A stretch of DNA of 64,000 nucleotides from Pontibacter ramchanderi (GCF_002846395.1 NZ_PJMU01000001.1:62001-126000); one strand, 5' to 3'. Positions 17,768 through 26,186 are shown, counted from the first letter of the stretch. Numbers and translations: made by a program. Notes: a model not told the origin generated them from the sequence alone.

Positions 17768-18484
17768 CTAGGAATCCAGGGCTCTTTTCTTGAGCAGGAT
17801 AAACTCTTCTTCGGTAATGGACCCACGCTCGCGCAGGTTCTCCAGCCGCTCAATGGTGGTGATGGAGTCTTCCACGGACTTGCTGCGGTGCACGGTGCTA
17901 TCGGTGTGGTCCGAGACGCGCCGCACGGTGGTGTCGCGGTCAACGATGGGTTCCTGCGCGGCATAGAAGCGGTCTTCGTTAAACGAGTCGTCGTTGTAGA
18001 AGTCCGGGTTGATGCGGCGCGTGGTGTCGGTGTCGCGGTGCAGGGCATCTTCAAACTCCGACTTGTACTCTGTTTTGTCGCCCAGGGCTTCGTGGTGGGC
18101 ACGGCGGAAGTTGTCGCGCACGGCATACTCATAATCCGGGGTGATCGGTCCGCCGGGGTAGGCCGGGTAGCGGGCCACGGTGTTGGCATCGACAGAGGCG
18201 ACAAAGATGTTCTTGCCTTTGCGGTCGAGCGCGGCCGCCCCGATCGGGATGAGGAAAAAAGTATCGCGGTCGCGGTCGAAGAAGCGGTGGTCGCCCAGCA
18301 CGGAGAGGTAGCGTACTTTCATGGCTTCCATGTCCACCACCAGGTCTTTCACGTCGCCCAGCTTTTCGCCGTCGGCGCCTACCACGCGCCAACCGGTCAC
18401 GTCGGTGTTGTTTTTGGCCACTTCGTAATCTTTCAGTTCACTCAGCGGCACCAGTCTTTCGTTTCTAAAATCGTTGTCGTTCAT
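17768..18484 (-). CDS. PRC-barrel protein with C-terminal SHOCT motif
   Basis: 238 residues without a signal peptide. An N-terminal PRC-barrel-like unit (residues about 10-110: LSELKDYEVAKNNTDVTGWRVVG, GEKLGDVKDLVVDM, VRYLSVLGD) resembles the reaction-centre H-subunit barrel used in many stress proteins. A charged, Asp/Arg-rich middle follows. The last 35 residues (IERLENLRERGSITEEEFILLKKRAL) form a SHOCT short helical hairpin, normally an oligomerisation module. It is predicted to be cytoplasmic and lies 9 bp after a small single-span membrane protein, suggesting that the two work together at the inner membrane. Confidence 0.85.
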   Translation of the reverse strand: MNDNDFRNERLVPLSELKDYEVAKNNTDVTGWRVVGADGEKLGDVKDLVVDMEAMKVRYLSVLGDHRFFDRDRDTFFLIPIGAAALDRKGKNIFVASVDANTVARYPAYPGGPITPDYEYAVRDNFRRAHHEALGDKTEYKSEFEDALHRDTDTTRRINPDFYNDDSFNEDRFYAAQEPIVDRDTTVRRVSDHTDSTVHRSKSVEDSITTIERLENLRERGSITEEEFILLKKRALDS

Positions 18485-18493
18485 AACTTCAGG

Positions 18494-18688
18494 TTAAATG
18501 TGTGTTACATCGGGGCGCAGGTCAGGGCTCGGTGCCGGCACCAGCTGGCTGACAGCGGCAAGGGCCTGTACTTGCCCGTCCTTCAGGAAAAATTCGTAGA
18601 CAGCCCACCCCAGCAGGAGAAGTATAACCACCAGCAGGAGCCAGGGCCACACCGGTTTTTTCTTTTTTTCGATTCGTATTTCAGCCAT
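18494..18688 (-). CDS. Small single-span membrane protein
   Basis: 64 residues. A lysine-rich start (MAEIRIEKKKKP), one long hydrophobic helix (VWPWLLLVVILLLLGWAVYEF, about 13-33) and a short Pro/Ala-rich periplasmic tail. The positive-inside rule puts the N-terminus in the cytoplasm. It ends 9 bp before the PRC-barrel gene, so they form a two-gene operon. The length, clean topology and operon position support a real gene; function unknown. Confidence 0.7.
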   Translation of the reverse strand: MAEIRIEKKKKPVWPWLLLVVILLLLGWAVYEFFLKDGQVQALAAVSQLVPAPSPDLRPDVTHI

Positions 18689-18828
18689 GTCTCTTTTCTC
18701 TTTTTTTCATAGTTTTTTAGATCGTTCACCTGCGCCTGCCGCCGAAGCCGAGGGAGGTGTTGTGCTTAATACGGTGTTACAGAGATGATTGTTGAAAGCC
18801 GCCATTGTCCGCCCGGGGAGCGGAGCGC

Positions 18829-19254
18829 TCAGGTTAGTTTCTGTTGGTTGAGCCACTCCATGGCATCCATGAGATGCGTGAAGTATCTGATCTCCAGTGA
18901 GCCGGGGCTGCGCTTCTTATCCGCAGGCATGGGCGCGTCTGGGGGCAGCACGTGGGCAATGCAGCGCACGGCCGAGGCATCTTTTACATTCTTGTCCCAC
19001 TCGCTCCAGGTCAGGTAGGCCAGGTAGGCAGCTGGCGCCTGAAAAAAGTCCTGCACATCGTTTATGATGGAGCGGCAGGGGAATTGCCGGAGCATCTGCA
19101 GAATGCCTTTCTCCACTTCCTCGATGCTCTCTTCGGTGGCGGTTCCTTTCCAGATGATGTTGAGCATTTTCCGGTCGGCCAGGTAGCGCAGCGTGCAGTA
19201 GCGCTGGCCCAGGCTGTTCTGGTAATGTTTGTATGGCTTTCGAATGGTTCTCAT
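18829..19254 (-). CDS. Hypothetical SpoIIAA/STAS-like soluble protein
   Basis: 141 residues with no signal or membrane segment. Alternating beta and alpha elements (RKMLNIIWKGTATEESIEEVEKGI, CRSIINDVQDFFQAP, LEIRYFTHLMDAMEWL) resemble the SpoIIAA-like fold seen in many stand-alone Bacteroidota proteins, in which one edge strand carries an Asn-Asp pair (INDVQDF). This is fold-level similarity only. It is a single gene between the PRC-barrel operon and a small exported protein on the other strand. A role in signalling or stress is possible but not shown. Confidence 0.65.
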   Translation of the reverse strand: MRTIRKPYKHYQNSLGQRYCTLRYLADRKMLNIIWKGTATEESIEEVEKGILQMLRQFPCRSIINDVQDFFQAPAAYLAYLTWSEWDKNVKDASAVRCIAHVLPPDAPMPADKKRSPGSLEIRYFTHLMDAMEWLNQQKLT

Positions 19255-19416
19255 AAAGTAGACGGCTTTATGTACTTATCGGCTGCGCGGCTTAGATGTT
19301 GCAGCGCGGTGTCAATAGCTGCGCCGGACGGGGTGTTTACGGGGCGCGCAGCCGGGGCGGGAAACACAGGTTGTGCAAATTTTTTGCCGCTGTGGAGGAA
19401 CTGGCCTGGTTTAATA

Positions 19417-19806
19417 ATGTTATATTGCATCGTGCATTACGCTGTCAAAAATATTCTGCTCGCGCTCTCGCTCTTTTTTGCTTTCTACGGATTGCAGACC
19501 CAGGCGGCGTTCGAGCTGCAGGCGCAGGCCGTTCAGGTAAAGACGGCGGAGGGCGATCTGTCGCGCTTCGACAAAGGCGAGCTCGAGCAGGGCATGCGCC
19601 TGCTGCAGCCCGAAGAGCAGCTACGGGTATGGCAGCCAAGTCCGCCGGCACCGCTTAAGCAGTCCTCTTCGGGGTCGGCAGCCTTGGTGTGGGCGCAGGA
19701 GCTCCGCCTACAGTTGCAGGTGGCCGATTACCTGCACCGGGCCCGGCAGTTCAGTCCCGGCCTCCGCATTCGCGACATCATTTTCCCTTTCCACTACTTC
19801 TGGTAG
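19417..19806 (+). CDS. Small exported hypothetical protein (129 aa)
   Basis: The frame is open much further upstream, but that part is antisense to the STAS-like gene. The ATG at 19417 gives a clean signal peptide (AVKNILLALSLFFAFYGLQTQA) followed by a Gln/Leu-rich charged region and an aromatic C-terminal end (IIFPFHYFW). Ending on an aromatic residue after a beta-like stretch is common in Bacteroidota envelope proteins. No family recognised, no operon partner. Start choice rests on the signal peptide alone. Confidence 0.55.
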   Translation: MLYCIVHYAVKNILLALSLFFAFYGLQTQAAFELQAQAVQVKTAEGDLSRFDKGELEQGMRLLQPEEQLRVWQPSPPAPLKQSSSGSAALVWAQELRLQLQVADYLHRARQFSPGLRIRDIIFPFHYFW

Positions 19807-19935
19807 TTCCTTTTCTTTTTAATGCCAGGCAGGGCACAGGCCCCGCTTTTCAGCAAGAGCAGGTATAGAGCGGGCTGGCACCGGCAGGAATACCTGTACC
19901 AATCATTGTAGCATCATCATTAAAAAGAAAAGAAA

Positions 19936-20430
19936 ATGGATACTTCCACCATTGTACTGGGCATATTGTCTATGGCCCTCTTCGTTATTCCTATTTATTA
20001 CATACAGCACAAACAAAAGTCGAATGCAAACAAGGCCAAGCAGCCATTTATGGAAGCGGCCAGCCGCCACGGGCTGCAACTGGGGCAGCATGATTTCTGG
20101 AACGAGCAATACGGCATCGGGCTGGATGAGACGAACAACCGCCTCTTTTTCTGGCACCTCGACGGCCAGAAGACGCAGGCAGAAGTGATCGACCTGGATA
20201 CGGTGAAGCAGTGCTCCCTGGAGAACCTGCACCGCGACGTGAACGGCAACCGCATCATCGACACGATCGGTTTGCGCCTGTCGGTAAGCGGCGGCAAAGC
20301 CAGCAACCTCTACCTGCCTTTCTACGACAAGGAGGGCAGCATGATGCTGAGCGGTGAGCTGCAGCTGGCCGAGAAATGGCAGGGCATCATCAAGCAGCGC
20401 CTGGTAAGCAAGCAGGCAATGCCGGTATAA
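19936..20430 (+). CDS. Membrane-anchored hypothetical protein
   Basis: 164 residues. One N-terminal membrane helix (TIVLGILSMALFVIPIYYIQ, about 4-23) with a Lys-rich stop-transfer sequence (HKQKSNANKAKQ), then a soluble domain of about 130 residues with regular beta strands (QYGIGLDETNNRLFFWHLDG, AEVIDLDTVKQCSL, TIGLRLSVS, NLYLPFYDK). The charge distribution suggests that the soluble part is cytoplasmic. The repeated beta-turn pattern resembles a PH-like or small-barrel domain, but I cannot assign it. It is monocistronic and ends in an unusually long RNA hairpin. Confidence 0.7.
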   Translation: MDTSTIVLGILSMALFVIPIYYIQHKQKSNANKAKQPFMEAASRHGLQLGQHDFWNEQYGIGLDETNNRLFFWHLDGQKTQAEVIDLDTVKQCSLENLHRDVNGNRIIDTIGLRLSVSGGKASNLYLPFYDKEGSMMLSGELQLAEKWQGIIKQRLVSKQAMPV

Positions 20431-20469
20431 CCCAAAGGCAGCCTGATCCCATAGCAGGTTGCTGCCAGA

Positions 20470-20535
20470 AGAGTCGGTTTGGGAAGGGATGCACCGTGCG
20501 AGGCGGTGTGACCTTTCCGGACTGGCTCTTTTTTT
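20470..20535 (+). terminator. Large composite terminator hairpin paired through G-U wobbles
   Basis: Left arm 20470-20487 and right arm 20512-20529 pair at all 18 positions in RNA when G-U wobbles are allowed. Inside them a second stem CACCG/CGGTG forms. A run of seven T ends at 20535. The pairing works only for the rightward transcript. Confidence 0.8.
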
Positions 20536-20572
20536 ATGGAGGTATCTCTTCCCCCAAGCTCGGGGCAGTGCT

Positions 20573-21175
20573 TTACCAGGTATAGGTCAGCTTGGTGTCG
20601 AAGCGGCCCTCGCTAATGGTCATGGTTTTGGTGCCGTCGGTGTAGTGGTTCAGCTTGCCCTCAAACTGCCCGGACACAATGTGTTTGACGGTATCGAGCC
20701 TTGTGACGTGGAGGGTGAGCTGCGCGTCGTTGACGAGGTGGTAGAAATCGTTCTGGCTCATGTTGACCTCCAGCGCCGCCATATCGCCGTGGGCGGGCGT
20801 GAGGGTATAGATGCCGGGCTGGCTCACGTCTTTTGCGCTGAAGGAGAAGCTCTGGGAGATGTACTTTTTCTCGTCTTTGAAGCTGTAGTGGTACTCAGCC
20901 CGGACAAAGAGACTACGGGTGCCGTCGGGATTTTTGTGCAGGCGGGCATCCACGAAATTATCCACGCAATCGAAGAAGTTACAGATGTCGCCGTGGTTGA
21001 CCCATACCTTGCCGTTGGCCTTGAAGCCCAGTGTGTTGCGGCCTTCCTGCGTGATGGGCGGCAGGTTGAACTCAGGCTCCTTGTCGCAGGAGCCTAGACC
21101 GGTGCAAAGGGCTATACCTAGCAGCAACAGCGTGACAGACCGCATGCGGCCATACCGGAATGGGAGCGTCTTCAT
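20573..21175 (-). CDS. Lipoprotein of the Bacteroidota DUF6252-like type
   Basis: 200 residues from the ATG at 21175; the longer frame upstream is a shadow of the antiporter gene. The lipoprotein signal ends GIALCTGLGSCDKEP, giving a lipidated Cys. The mature start (ITQEGRNTLGFKANGKVWV) and the all-beta body with repeated motifs (SFSFSAKDVSQPGIYTL, GQFEGKL) resemble small Bacteroidota lipoproteins usually annotated as DUF6252; this assignment is from memory of the family pattern. Expected in the periplasm or on the surface. It lies 68 bp downstream of the antiporter, so coupling to it is possible. Confidence 0.75.
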   Translation of the reverse strand: MKTLPFRYGRMRSVTLLLLGIALCTGLGSCDKEPEFNLPPITQEGRNTLGFKANGKVWVNHGDICNFFDCVDNFVDARLHKNPDGTRSLFVRAEYHYSFKDEKKYISQSFSFSAKDVSQPGIYTLTPAHGDMAALEVNMSQNDFYHLVNDAQLTLHVTRLDTVKHIVSGQFEGKLNHYTDGTKTMTISEGRFDTKLTYTW

Positions 21176-21243
21176 GTGAGGCGATTTAAGGCTGCAAGGT
21201 ATGGAAAAGTCGGTGTTCTGCAAATGGGTTGTGGCGGGCTCGC

Positions 21244-22506
21244 TCAGTCGCTGCGCTTCTGCTTTTTCTCTTTTTTGCGGTAACCTGTTTCTTTGCCATA
21301 GAGGCGGCTGAGCGGTGTGGCGCTTAAGCCATGAGCCAGTACAGAGGCGAAGATCACAAGGCTGACCACATCCCACACCAGCGGCTCCTGCAAACGGTGC
21401 TCGGCCATGGAGCCATAGTAGATGGCGGCAACGGCAACCGGCCCGAACCAACCCAGAAACAGTGCGTCTTTCTTGCTTTGCAGCGCAGGCAGAAACGGCT
21501 TGAGGAGCAAAAGCACCGGAGGGCGCCGCAGCAGCAGGATCAGCAAAACCAGCACGATGCCGCTCCAGCCAAGCGCCGCCCATCCCGCCCAGGGTATGGC
21601 TACACCTAGTAAGGTGAAAATAGGGTAGGAGAAGAAACGGTTCACTGCCTCCTGGCCTTTTTCCTCCTCGCCCCGGTCGCCCTCGTCTACTACCTGCACA
21701 AATGCTGCCGCAGCGGCAAACACAATAAGCAGCTCGTCGCTCTTGATGAGCTTTCCGCCTCCCACTGCCACCAGCGAGAGCGCTACGGTATACACCAGGC
21801 GCCACTCCTCCTGTATCAAATTGCGCTTTTCGGCGGCCTGCAGCAGCTTGCCGGCTACATAACCCAGCAGCAGGCCAAACAGGGTAGCCGCCACCACCTC
21901 CCAGAGCAGTGTGGTGGTGAGCCAGTGCGAGAGGGCTTTGTCGCGGACCATGGTGAGCATGAGCAGTGGCAAAAGCACAAACAGGTAGCTCAGGCCGTCG
22001 TTGGCACCAGACTCAAAGGAAATGGTATGGCGGAGCCGGTCGGGGAGGTTTTTTTTGGCGACCGGACCTGTTACGATCGGGCTGGCTGCAATGGGGTCGG
22101 TGGGCGCTAAAATAGCGCCAATGAGGGCCGACAGCCAGAAAGGAAGGCCGAGTACCAGGTATATGAGCGCCGTGCTGATGGCCCACATCAGCAGCATACC
22201 TCCTGTGATCAGGACGAGCAGCTGCCGCCAGTTTTGACGCGGAAATTTTTTCGGTATGCGCAGGGCCACACCCATCAGCCCGATGCCCAGTGTAAGGCGG
22301 GCGGACACTTCCAGAATGGTAGACTTTTCGCCGTATTCAGTCAGGTCGATGACATCGAGTACTTCGGGGCCCAGCAAAATGCCGATCAGCAGGGCGATGA
22401 CCGTAGCCGGTACCGGGCTTTTCTCCAGCCACCTGGAGCTCAGGCCGATCAGCAGGACCATGGCGCCCAGTATGGTGAGTACAGTGTTCAGATCTTCTTT
22501 TCCCAT
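21244..22506 (-). CDS. CPA1-type Na+(K+)/H+ antiporter
   Basis: 420 residues, about 12 membrane helices. Two family hallmarks are visible: ILAPTDPIAASPIV (the TDP unwound helix) and ISFESGANDGLSYLFVLL (the E-S-x-x-N-D ion-binding helix). Length fits a bare transport domain without the large cytoplasmic tail of animal NHEs. The C-terminal tail is Lys-rich (KETGYRKKEKKQKRSD) and cytoplasmic. It exchanges Na+ or K+ for H+ across the inner membrane for pH or salt homeostasis. Ion preference cannot be read from sequence. Confidence 0.9.
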   Translation of the reverse strand: MGKEDLNTVLTILGAMVLLIGLSSRWLEKSPVPATVIALLIGILLGPEVLDVIDLTEYGEKSTILEVSARLTLGIGLMGVALRIPKKFPRQNWRQLLVLITGGMLLMWAISTALIYLVLGLPFWLSALIGAILAPTDPIAASPIVTGPVAKKNLPDRLRHTISFESGANDGLSYLFVLLPLLMLTMVRDKALSHWLTTTLLWEVVAATLFGLLLGYVAGKLLQAAEKRNLIQEEWRLVYTVALSLVAVGGGKLIKSDELLIVFAAAAAFVQVVDEGDRGEEEKGQEAVNRFFSYPIFTLLGVAIPWAGWAALGWSGIVLVLLILLLRRPPVLLLLKPFLPALQSKKDALFLGWFGPVAVAAIYYGSMAEHRLQEPLVWDVVSLVIFASVLAHGLSATPLSRLYGKETGYRKKEKKQKRSD

Positions 22507-22726
22507 AGTACAGATGGTATAGCGTTAAGCTAAACACCATACGGCGGTGGGGGTAAAGGGATATGGAGGGAGGAATGCGCTGACGAAAGGGCGGCACGTC
22601 TGGCAGCTGGTAACTGCCTTATGGGTTGCCAGGGCTGCTGTCTGTACGAAACGGCGTGCGCCAGCGGTGTGGTGGTATGGAAGCTGCAGCTTTGGGTGGT
22701 AACTTAGTCCTGAAAATACCTTGCCC

Positions 22727-22993
22727 ATGAAGAAATTACTTTATGTCGCGCTTGCCTTAAGTGCCACTGCCTGCTCCCCGGACCATAACCTGGAAGACGC
22801 CCTTTACCGTGTAGCTGAAGCCGGTGCCACGGTGGTGATCGACTCGCTGCACCACACAGCCAATAAGGAACTCGAACGCTATACCGGCATCGACTCGCTG
22901 ACCAGCAGGATTGGTGCGATGGATACGATCAATGTGGAACGTGAAGTAGAACGGGAGGTGAAGCGCAGGATTATCGAAGAGCTTTCCAGATAA
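22727..22993 (+). CDS. Small lipoprotein (88 aa)
   Basis: The ATG at 22727 (MKKLLYVALALSATACSPD) gives a textbook lipoprotein signal with lipobox ATAC; an in-frame TTG six bases upstream is less likely. The mature part is a charged helix with likely coiled-coil character (NKELERYTGIDSL ... VEREVEREVKRRIIEELS). Divergent from the antiporter. Family unknown. Confidence 0.7.
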   Translation: MKKLLYVALALSATACSPDHNLEDALYRVAEAGATVVIDSLHHTANKELERYTGIDSLTSRIGAMDTINVEREVEREVKRRIIEELSR

Positions 22994-23027
22994 AGGGGAG
23001 CTATAGGTATAGCTGGCAGTTTGGTTA

Positions 23028-23312
23028 TACCTATACCTGGCGTAGCTTCAGCTTGTCTGAATCTTGACTTATCCTGTTTTATAGCTTGCCCTGGCCGGGC
23101 GGGCCCTACTTTTTGTCTTGACACAAAAAGTAGGCAAAAAAGTCAAGACCCTCCAAATCGAGGGCCCCTACCCCCACTCGCTGAACGCTCGAACAGTGGA
23201 GTGTCATTTGGTGCACCTGGCTAAGGCTGTTTGTTGCATAGCGTAAGGGGCAAGTTAGTCTTTCGATGTGTGCCAATGGTGCGACGCACACTAAATGACT
23301 TATACCTGAAAC
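23028..23312 (+). repeat. Intergenic repeat, copy A (about 285 bp)
   Basis: Diverged copy, inverted relative to copy B at 36631-36931. Shared blocks, in order, include CTATACCTGGCGTA, TTTTATAGCTT, TTTTTGTCTTGACACAAA, GTAGGCAAAAAAGTCAAGA, CCCTACCCCCACTCGCTGAA, GTGCACCT and CTTTCGATG. It contains the inner palindrome TTTTTGTCTTGACACAAAAA. No ORF of its own is convincing and no transposase is present. It is probably a non-autonomous or scar-like dispersed element. Confidence 0.75.
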
Positions 23313-23452
23313 TGGTAATGCCTCAAATTCCCCTCTTGAGAGGGGCGGGGGAGCTTATGAAAATTTGGGGAGAAAGTATAGGAGAAACGCTATAAATGTG
23401 AGCAGCACGTTTTTAGTTTATCACAGCAACACACCATAGCCTGGGCAGGAAC

Positions 23453-23488
23453 AAAAAAGCCTGGCGCCCTTGGGGGCCAGGCTTTTTT
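23453..23488 (-). terminator. Terminator of the 115-aa lipoprotein gene
   Basis: A 13-bp stem AAAAAAGCCTGGC (23453-23465) with GCCAGGCTTTTTT (23476-23488); strong in the minus orientation. Confidence 0.9.
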
Positions 23489-23554
23489 TACCGGGAAATT
23501 ATCTGTTCTACGGCATGCCGTTATGTAACGTTCAGTCGCGTCAGTGTATGCTGC

Positions 23555-23902
23555 TTAATCGTTCCTGTCCCTTGCAACAGTCGTGATGTTATTGTTGGCA
23601 TCAATGGCTATATCGTATTCGTAACACTCGTTCATCGGTACGTTCTCCACGTACTCCACCTTGTCTACCGTTACGGTGAAGGTAACCGAGCCTGCATTGT
23701 AGCTTCTGAAATCTGAGGCCGCGCCTTTGGGTACATTGTTTAGGTTCTCGGTATTGCCACCGGATGTTTTAATCTGCACACTCGCTACATCGGTACCATT
23801 GTTGATGATCCTCGCTCTCGGCTTCTCTCCGTCACATTTGTCACAGCTACTCATTGTTACTACAAACAGCAGCAACAGCATCAATAAAGGGATTCGTTTC
23901 AT
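23555..23902 (-). CDS. Small beta-rich lipoprotein (115 aa)
   Basis: Signal peptide MKRIPLLMLLLLFVVTMSSC gives a lipidated Cys20, followed by DKCDGEKPRARI with a second Cys. The mature protein is about 95 residues of predicted beta strands (ARIINNGTDVASVQIKT, GSVTFTVTVDKVEYVEN) resembling a small Ig-like or immunity-type fold. Monocistronic, with its own terminator. No family recognised. Confidence 0.7.
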   Translation of the reverse strand: MKRIPLLMLLLLFVVTMSSCDKCDGEKPRARIINNGTDVASVQIKTSGGNTENLNNVPKGAASDFRSYNAGSVTFTVTVDKVEYVENVPMNECYEYDIAIDANNNITTVARDRND

Positions 23903-24262
23903 GAAATAATTTGATATAGATTTCCTACTCCTGTGGTTTTTCGGCCTTACCCCGTTTTTTTCTGTGATAACTGGTCTTCACACTAAAAATGCAATCTGCA
24001 CATAGTCCAAAAAATGCTTTAAGTAAGATGATTTATGAAATTTCATCCTATAAGCACAAATTAAGGACCTGATTGCAAATTATGCGCTTAAACATAAGCT
24101 ATGTGGGTTTCAAATACAAGCCAGTGCAAGGGAATTGTTTTGCTAATTGCATCAGGAAAATGCAATAATGCAAAAATATAAGGCTTTATCTATATAGATG
24201 GGTTTTTACTGTTTAAGCTGGTAGCTGTCAGAGGGATGTATTGATTATGATGGCCATCTCAT
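23903..24262. other. 360-bp AT-rich intergenic region
   Basis: Clearly more AT-rich than the flanking genes. I see no ORF, hairpin terminator or promoter box worth naming. Confidence 0.5.
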
Positions 24263-24517
24263 TTATGCAGGATCATTGGCCTGAGTTGACAACACTTTAC
24301 GGAGCTTGCTTATCCCAACAGTATCTATCTCTTCCCCTTCCCCACATACCGCACGCAGTTGTGCAATGATGTTCGAATCATTGAGGAACATACGGTCTTT
24401 GTACACTCCGCCCTGAAAGAAACGGCAATACAAGCGATCATCACTGATGAAAGTAAGTACTACCAAATCGCACTCGCAAGAATCAAGTTTATTTAAAAAT
24501 TCAACTAATTCATTCAT
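24263..24517 (-). CDS. Small hypothetical protein (84 aa)
   Basis: Begins MNELVEFLNKLDSCECDLVV; an alpha/beta protein with no export signal. The central part (FISDDRLYCRFFQGGVYKDRMFLND) contains aromatic beta strands, and the end is Asp/Pro-rich. Stand-alone in an AT-rich interval, with base composition lower in GC than its neighbours, so possibly a recent arrival. Family not recognised. Confidence 0.5.
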   Translation of the reverse strand: MNELVEFLNKLDSCECDLVVLTFISDDRLYCRFFQGGVYKDRMFLNDSNIIAQLRAVCGEGEEIDTVGISKLRKVLSTQANDPA

Positions 24518-24845
24518 GCCTTCGAGACAGTATAGGGGTTAATTTCCTTTACGCAGGAAAGAGCAACAATAATAATATGTCCTTAATTTAAAGTATAAAT
24601 AATTACAGTCTCCTGAATGGCAAATATAGTAAACAGCAAATTATAAGGGATAGAGTGAAAGGTCATAATTTGTATTAGTCGTACATGCTTCTATCGGCCA
24701 ACCACTATCTATAACAGTAGGTATAGTATTAAGATGCAGTGTATGAATAACTTACAACGAATCTGCTCTGCCGTATATAGCAACTATATATGATAAAATC
24801 TGTATAAAGTATAATTTACTTTGTTCAACTTTACAGAATTATTAT
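24518..24845. other. 328-bp AT-rich upstream region
   Basis: Low-GC leader of the DUF937-OmpA gene. A TTACTTTG element about 20-27 bp before the ATG is one base off TAnnTTTG and would leave a very short leader. Nothing else recognised. Confidence 0.4.
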
Positions 24846-26105
24846 ATGGCAGAATTACTCGAGTCGCTGCGGAGTTATATATCCCCAGACCTCATCTCAA
24901 GAACCAGCAGAGAGTTAGGCGAGAGCGAGCCTGCTACTGCAAAAGCCTTTGGCGGCGTCATCCCCACTGTGTTGGCCGGATTAGTTAGCCGCACCTCCGA
25001 GCCAGGTGTGATGAGCTCTATCTATAACATGATCCGGGGTAGCGACAGGAATTTGCTGTCAAATTGGGGCAATACCGTGCCGGGTGCGCCTGATGCTGCA
25101 GCGCCAGTTGGTCATCAGTTCCTCTCGCAAATATTTGGCAATAACGTGGATCGGGTGAACGACGGCATAAGCAATTTCGCAGGTATAAAGTCTTCGTCCG
25201 TTTCTGCTATACTTGCTTATGTGGCCCCGTTAGTATTGGGCTTTCTCGGGAAAAAGACGCACGATGATGAACTGGACGAGGCCGGGCTGAGCAGCTATCT
25301 GAACAGCCAGAAAGCAGGAATCATGAGCGCGCTCCCTCCCGGGCTGGGCAGTATGCTGGGTTTAGGCGGATTAGGCGCCGCCGCCGCTGCCGCTGCACCT
25401 CACATCGAAAGACCCAGCGCCGCACCCGCAGCCGCCGCAGCTACCGAGCGGGTGCACCATACCCCGGTGGAGCCTCGCAAAAAGACAAACTGGCTCTGGC
25501 CATTGCTGGCTATTGCGGCCCTGTTGCTGCTTATTTTCGGGCTCCGCAATTGCAACGACGATGCAGAGAACGTTACCACAGAGCCAACCACCACCACGGT
25601 GCCTCCTGCTACCACCGAAGAACCAATGCAGACAAGGCAATCTGACGCTAACTTTACCGAGCGGGAAATTCCGGGAGGCGTAGTGCTGAACATCCCGCCC
25701 GATGGCATTGAAAGCAAACTGGTGGCATTTATTGAAGACAAGAGTAAAGTGCCGGATAAGACCACCTGGTTCAGTTTCGACCGCTTGCATTTTGAGACCG
25801 GAAGTGCCCGCATCCAACCGGAGTCGCAGGAGCAGATCGACAACATTGTCAAGATACTGCAGGCCTATCCGAATGTCAACATCAAGATCGGCGGCTATAC
25901 GGATAACGTGGGCCAGCCGGCGGCCAATCTCAAACTCTCACAAAGCAGGGCAGAGGCTGTGCGAAATGCCATACAACAACAAGGCATAGCAGCCAACCGG
26001 CTGGAGGCCGAAGGGTATGGCGAGCAGCACCCCGTTGCAGACAATACAACGGAAGAAGGCCGTGCACAGAACCGGCGCATTGATGTACTGGTCACCAAAA
26101 AGTAA
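24846..26105 (+). CDS. DUF937 - transmembrane - OmpA domain protein
   Basis: 419 residues in three parts. Residues 1-165 are a DUF937 helical domain (YISPDLISRTSRELGESE, AFGGVIPTVLAGLVSRT, LAYVAPLVLGFLGKK). An Ala/Gly/Pro-rich linker leads to one membrane helix (NWLWPLLAIAALLLLIFGL, about 218-236) and a Thr/Pro linker. Residues about 300-419 are an OmpA peptidoglycan-binding domain (WFSFDRLHFETGSARI, GYTDNVGQPAANLKLSQSRA). There is no N-terminal signal, so the DUF937 part should be cytoplasmic and the OmpA part periplasmic, linking cytoplasm to cell wall. Monocistronic, with a strong terminator. Confidence 0.9.
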   Translation: MAELLESLRSYISPDLISRTSRELGESEPATAKAFGGVIPTVLAGLVSRTSEPGVMSSIYNMIRGSDRNLLSNWGNTVPGAPDAAAPVGHQFLSQIFGNNVDRVNDGISNFAGIKSSSVSAILAYVAPLVLGFLGKKTHDDELDEAGLSSYLNSQKAGIMSALPPGLGSMLGLGGLGAAAAAAAPHIERPSAAPAAAAATERVHHTPVEPRKKTNWLWPLLAIAALLLLIFGLRNCNDDAENVTTEPTTTTVPPATTEEPMQTRQSDANFTEREIPGGVVLNIPPDGIESKLVAFIEDKSKVPDKTTWFSFDRLHFETGSARIQPESQEQIDNIVKILQAYPNVNIKIGGYTDNVGQPAANLKLSQSRAEAVRNAIQQQGIAANRLEAEGYGEQHPVADNTTEEGRAQNRRIDVLVTKK

Positions 26106-26142
26106 CAACCGGAAGTATTCACCACACCACGTTTAACTAAAT

Positions 26143-26186
26143 AAGAACAGACAGGGAAGCCACGAAGCTTTCCTGTCTGTTCTTTT
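26143..26186 (+). terminator. Terminator of the DUF937-OmpA gene
   Basis: An 18-bp stem with one mismatch (26143-26160 with 26167-26184), a 6-nt loop and trailing T's. Confidence 0.9.

Larger units (their letters stand above)
22994..23554. other. 561-bp intergenic region dominated by repeat copy A
   Basis: After the repeat come a short CCCCTCTTGAGAGGGG palindrome (about 23330-23346), an unremarkable AT-rich stretch and the terminator of the next minus-strand gene. No coding potential was recognised. Confidence 0.6.

Noticed and set aside
17476..18204. Leftward 242-codon Pro/Thr/Ser-rich frame
   Set aside because: It overlaps both the PRC-barrel and the sugar dehydrogenase genes in another frame and spans their terminator.
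18952..19416. N-terminal extension of the small exported protein frame
   Set aside because: It is antisense to the STAS-like gene; the signal peptide starts at 19417.
20459..21097. Rightward 212-codon frame opposite the DUF6252-like lipoprotein
   Set aside because: The opposite strand has a lipoprotein signal and a coherent beta domain; this frame starts inside a terminator.
21176..21805. Upstream extension of the lipoprotein frame at 20573
   Set aside because: It lies within the antiporter gene in another frame; the lipoprotein signal at 21175 marks the real start.
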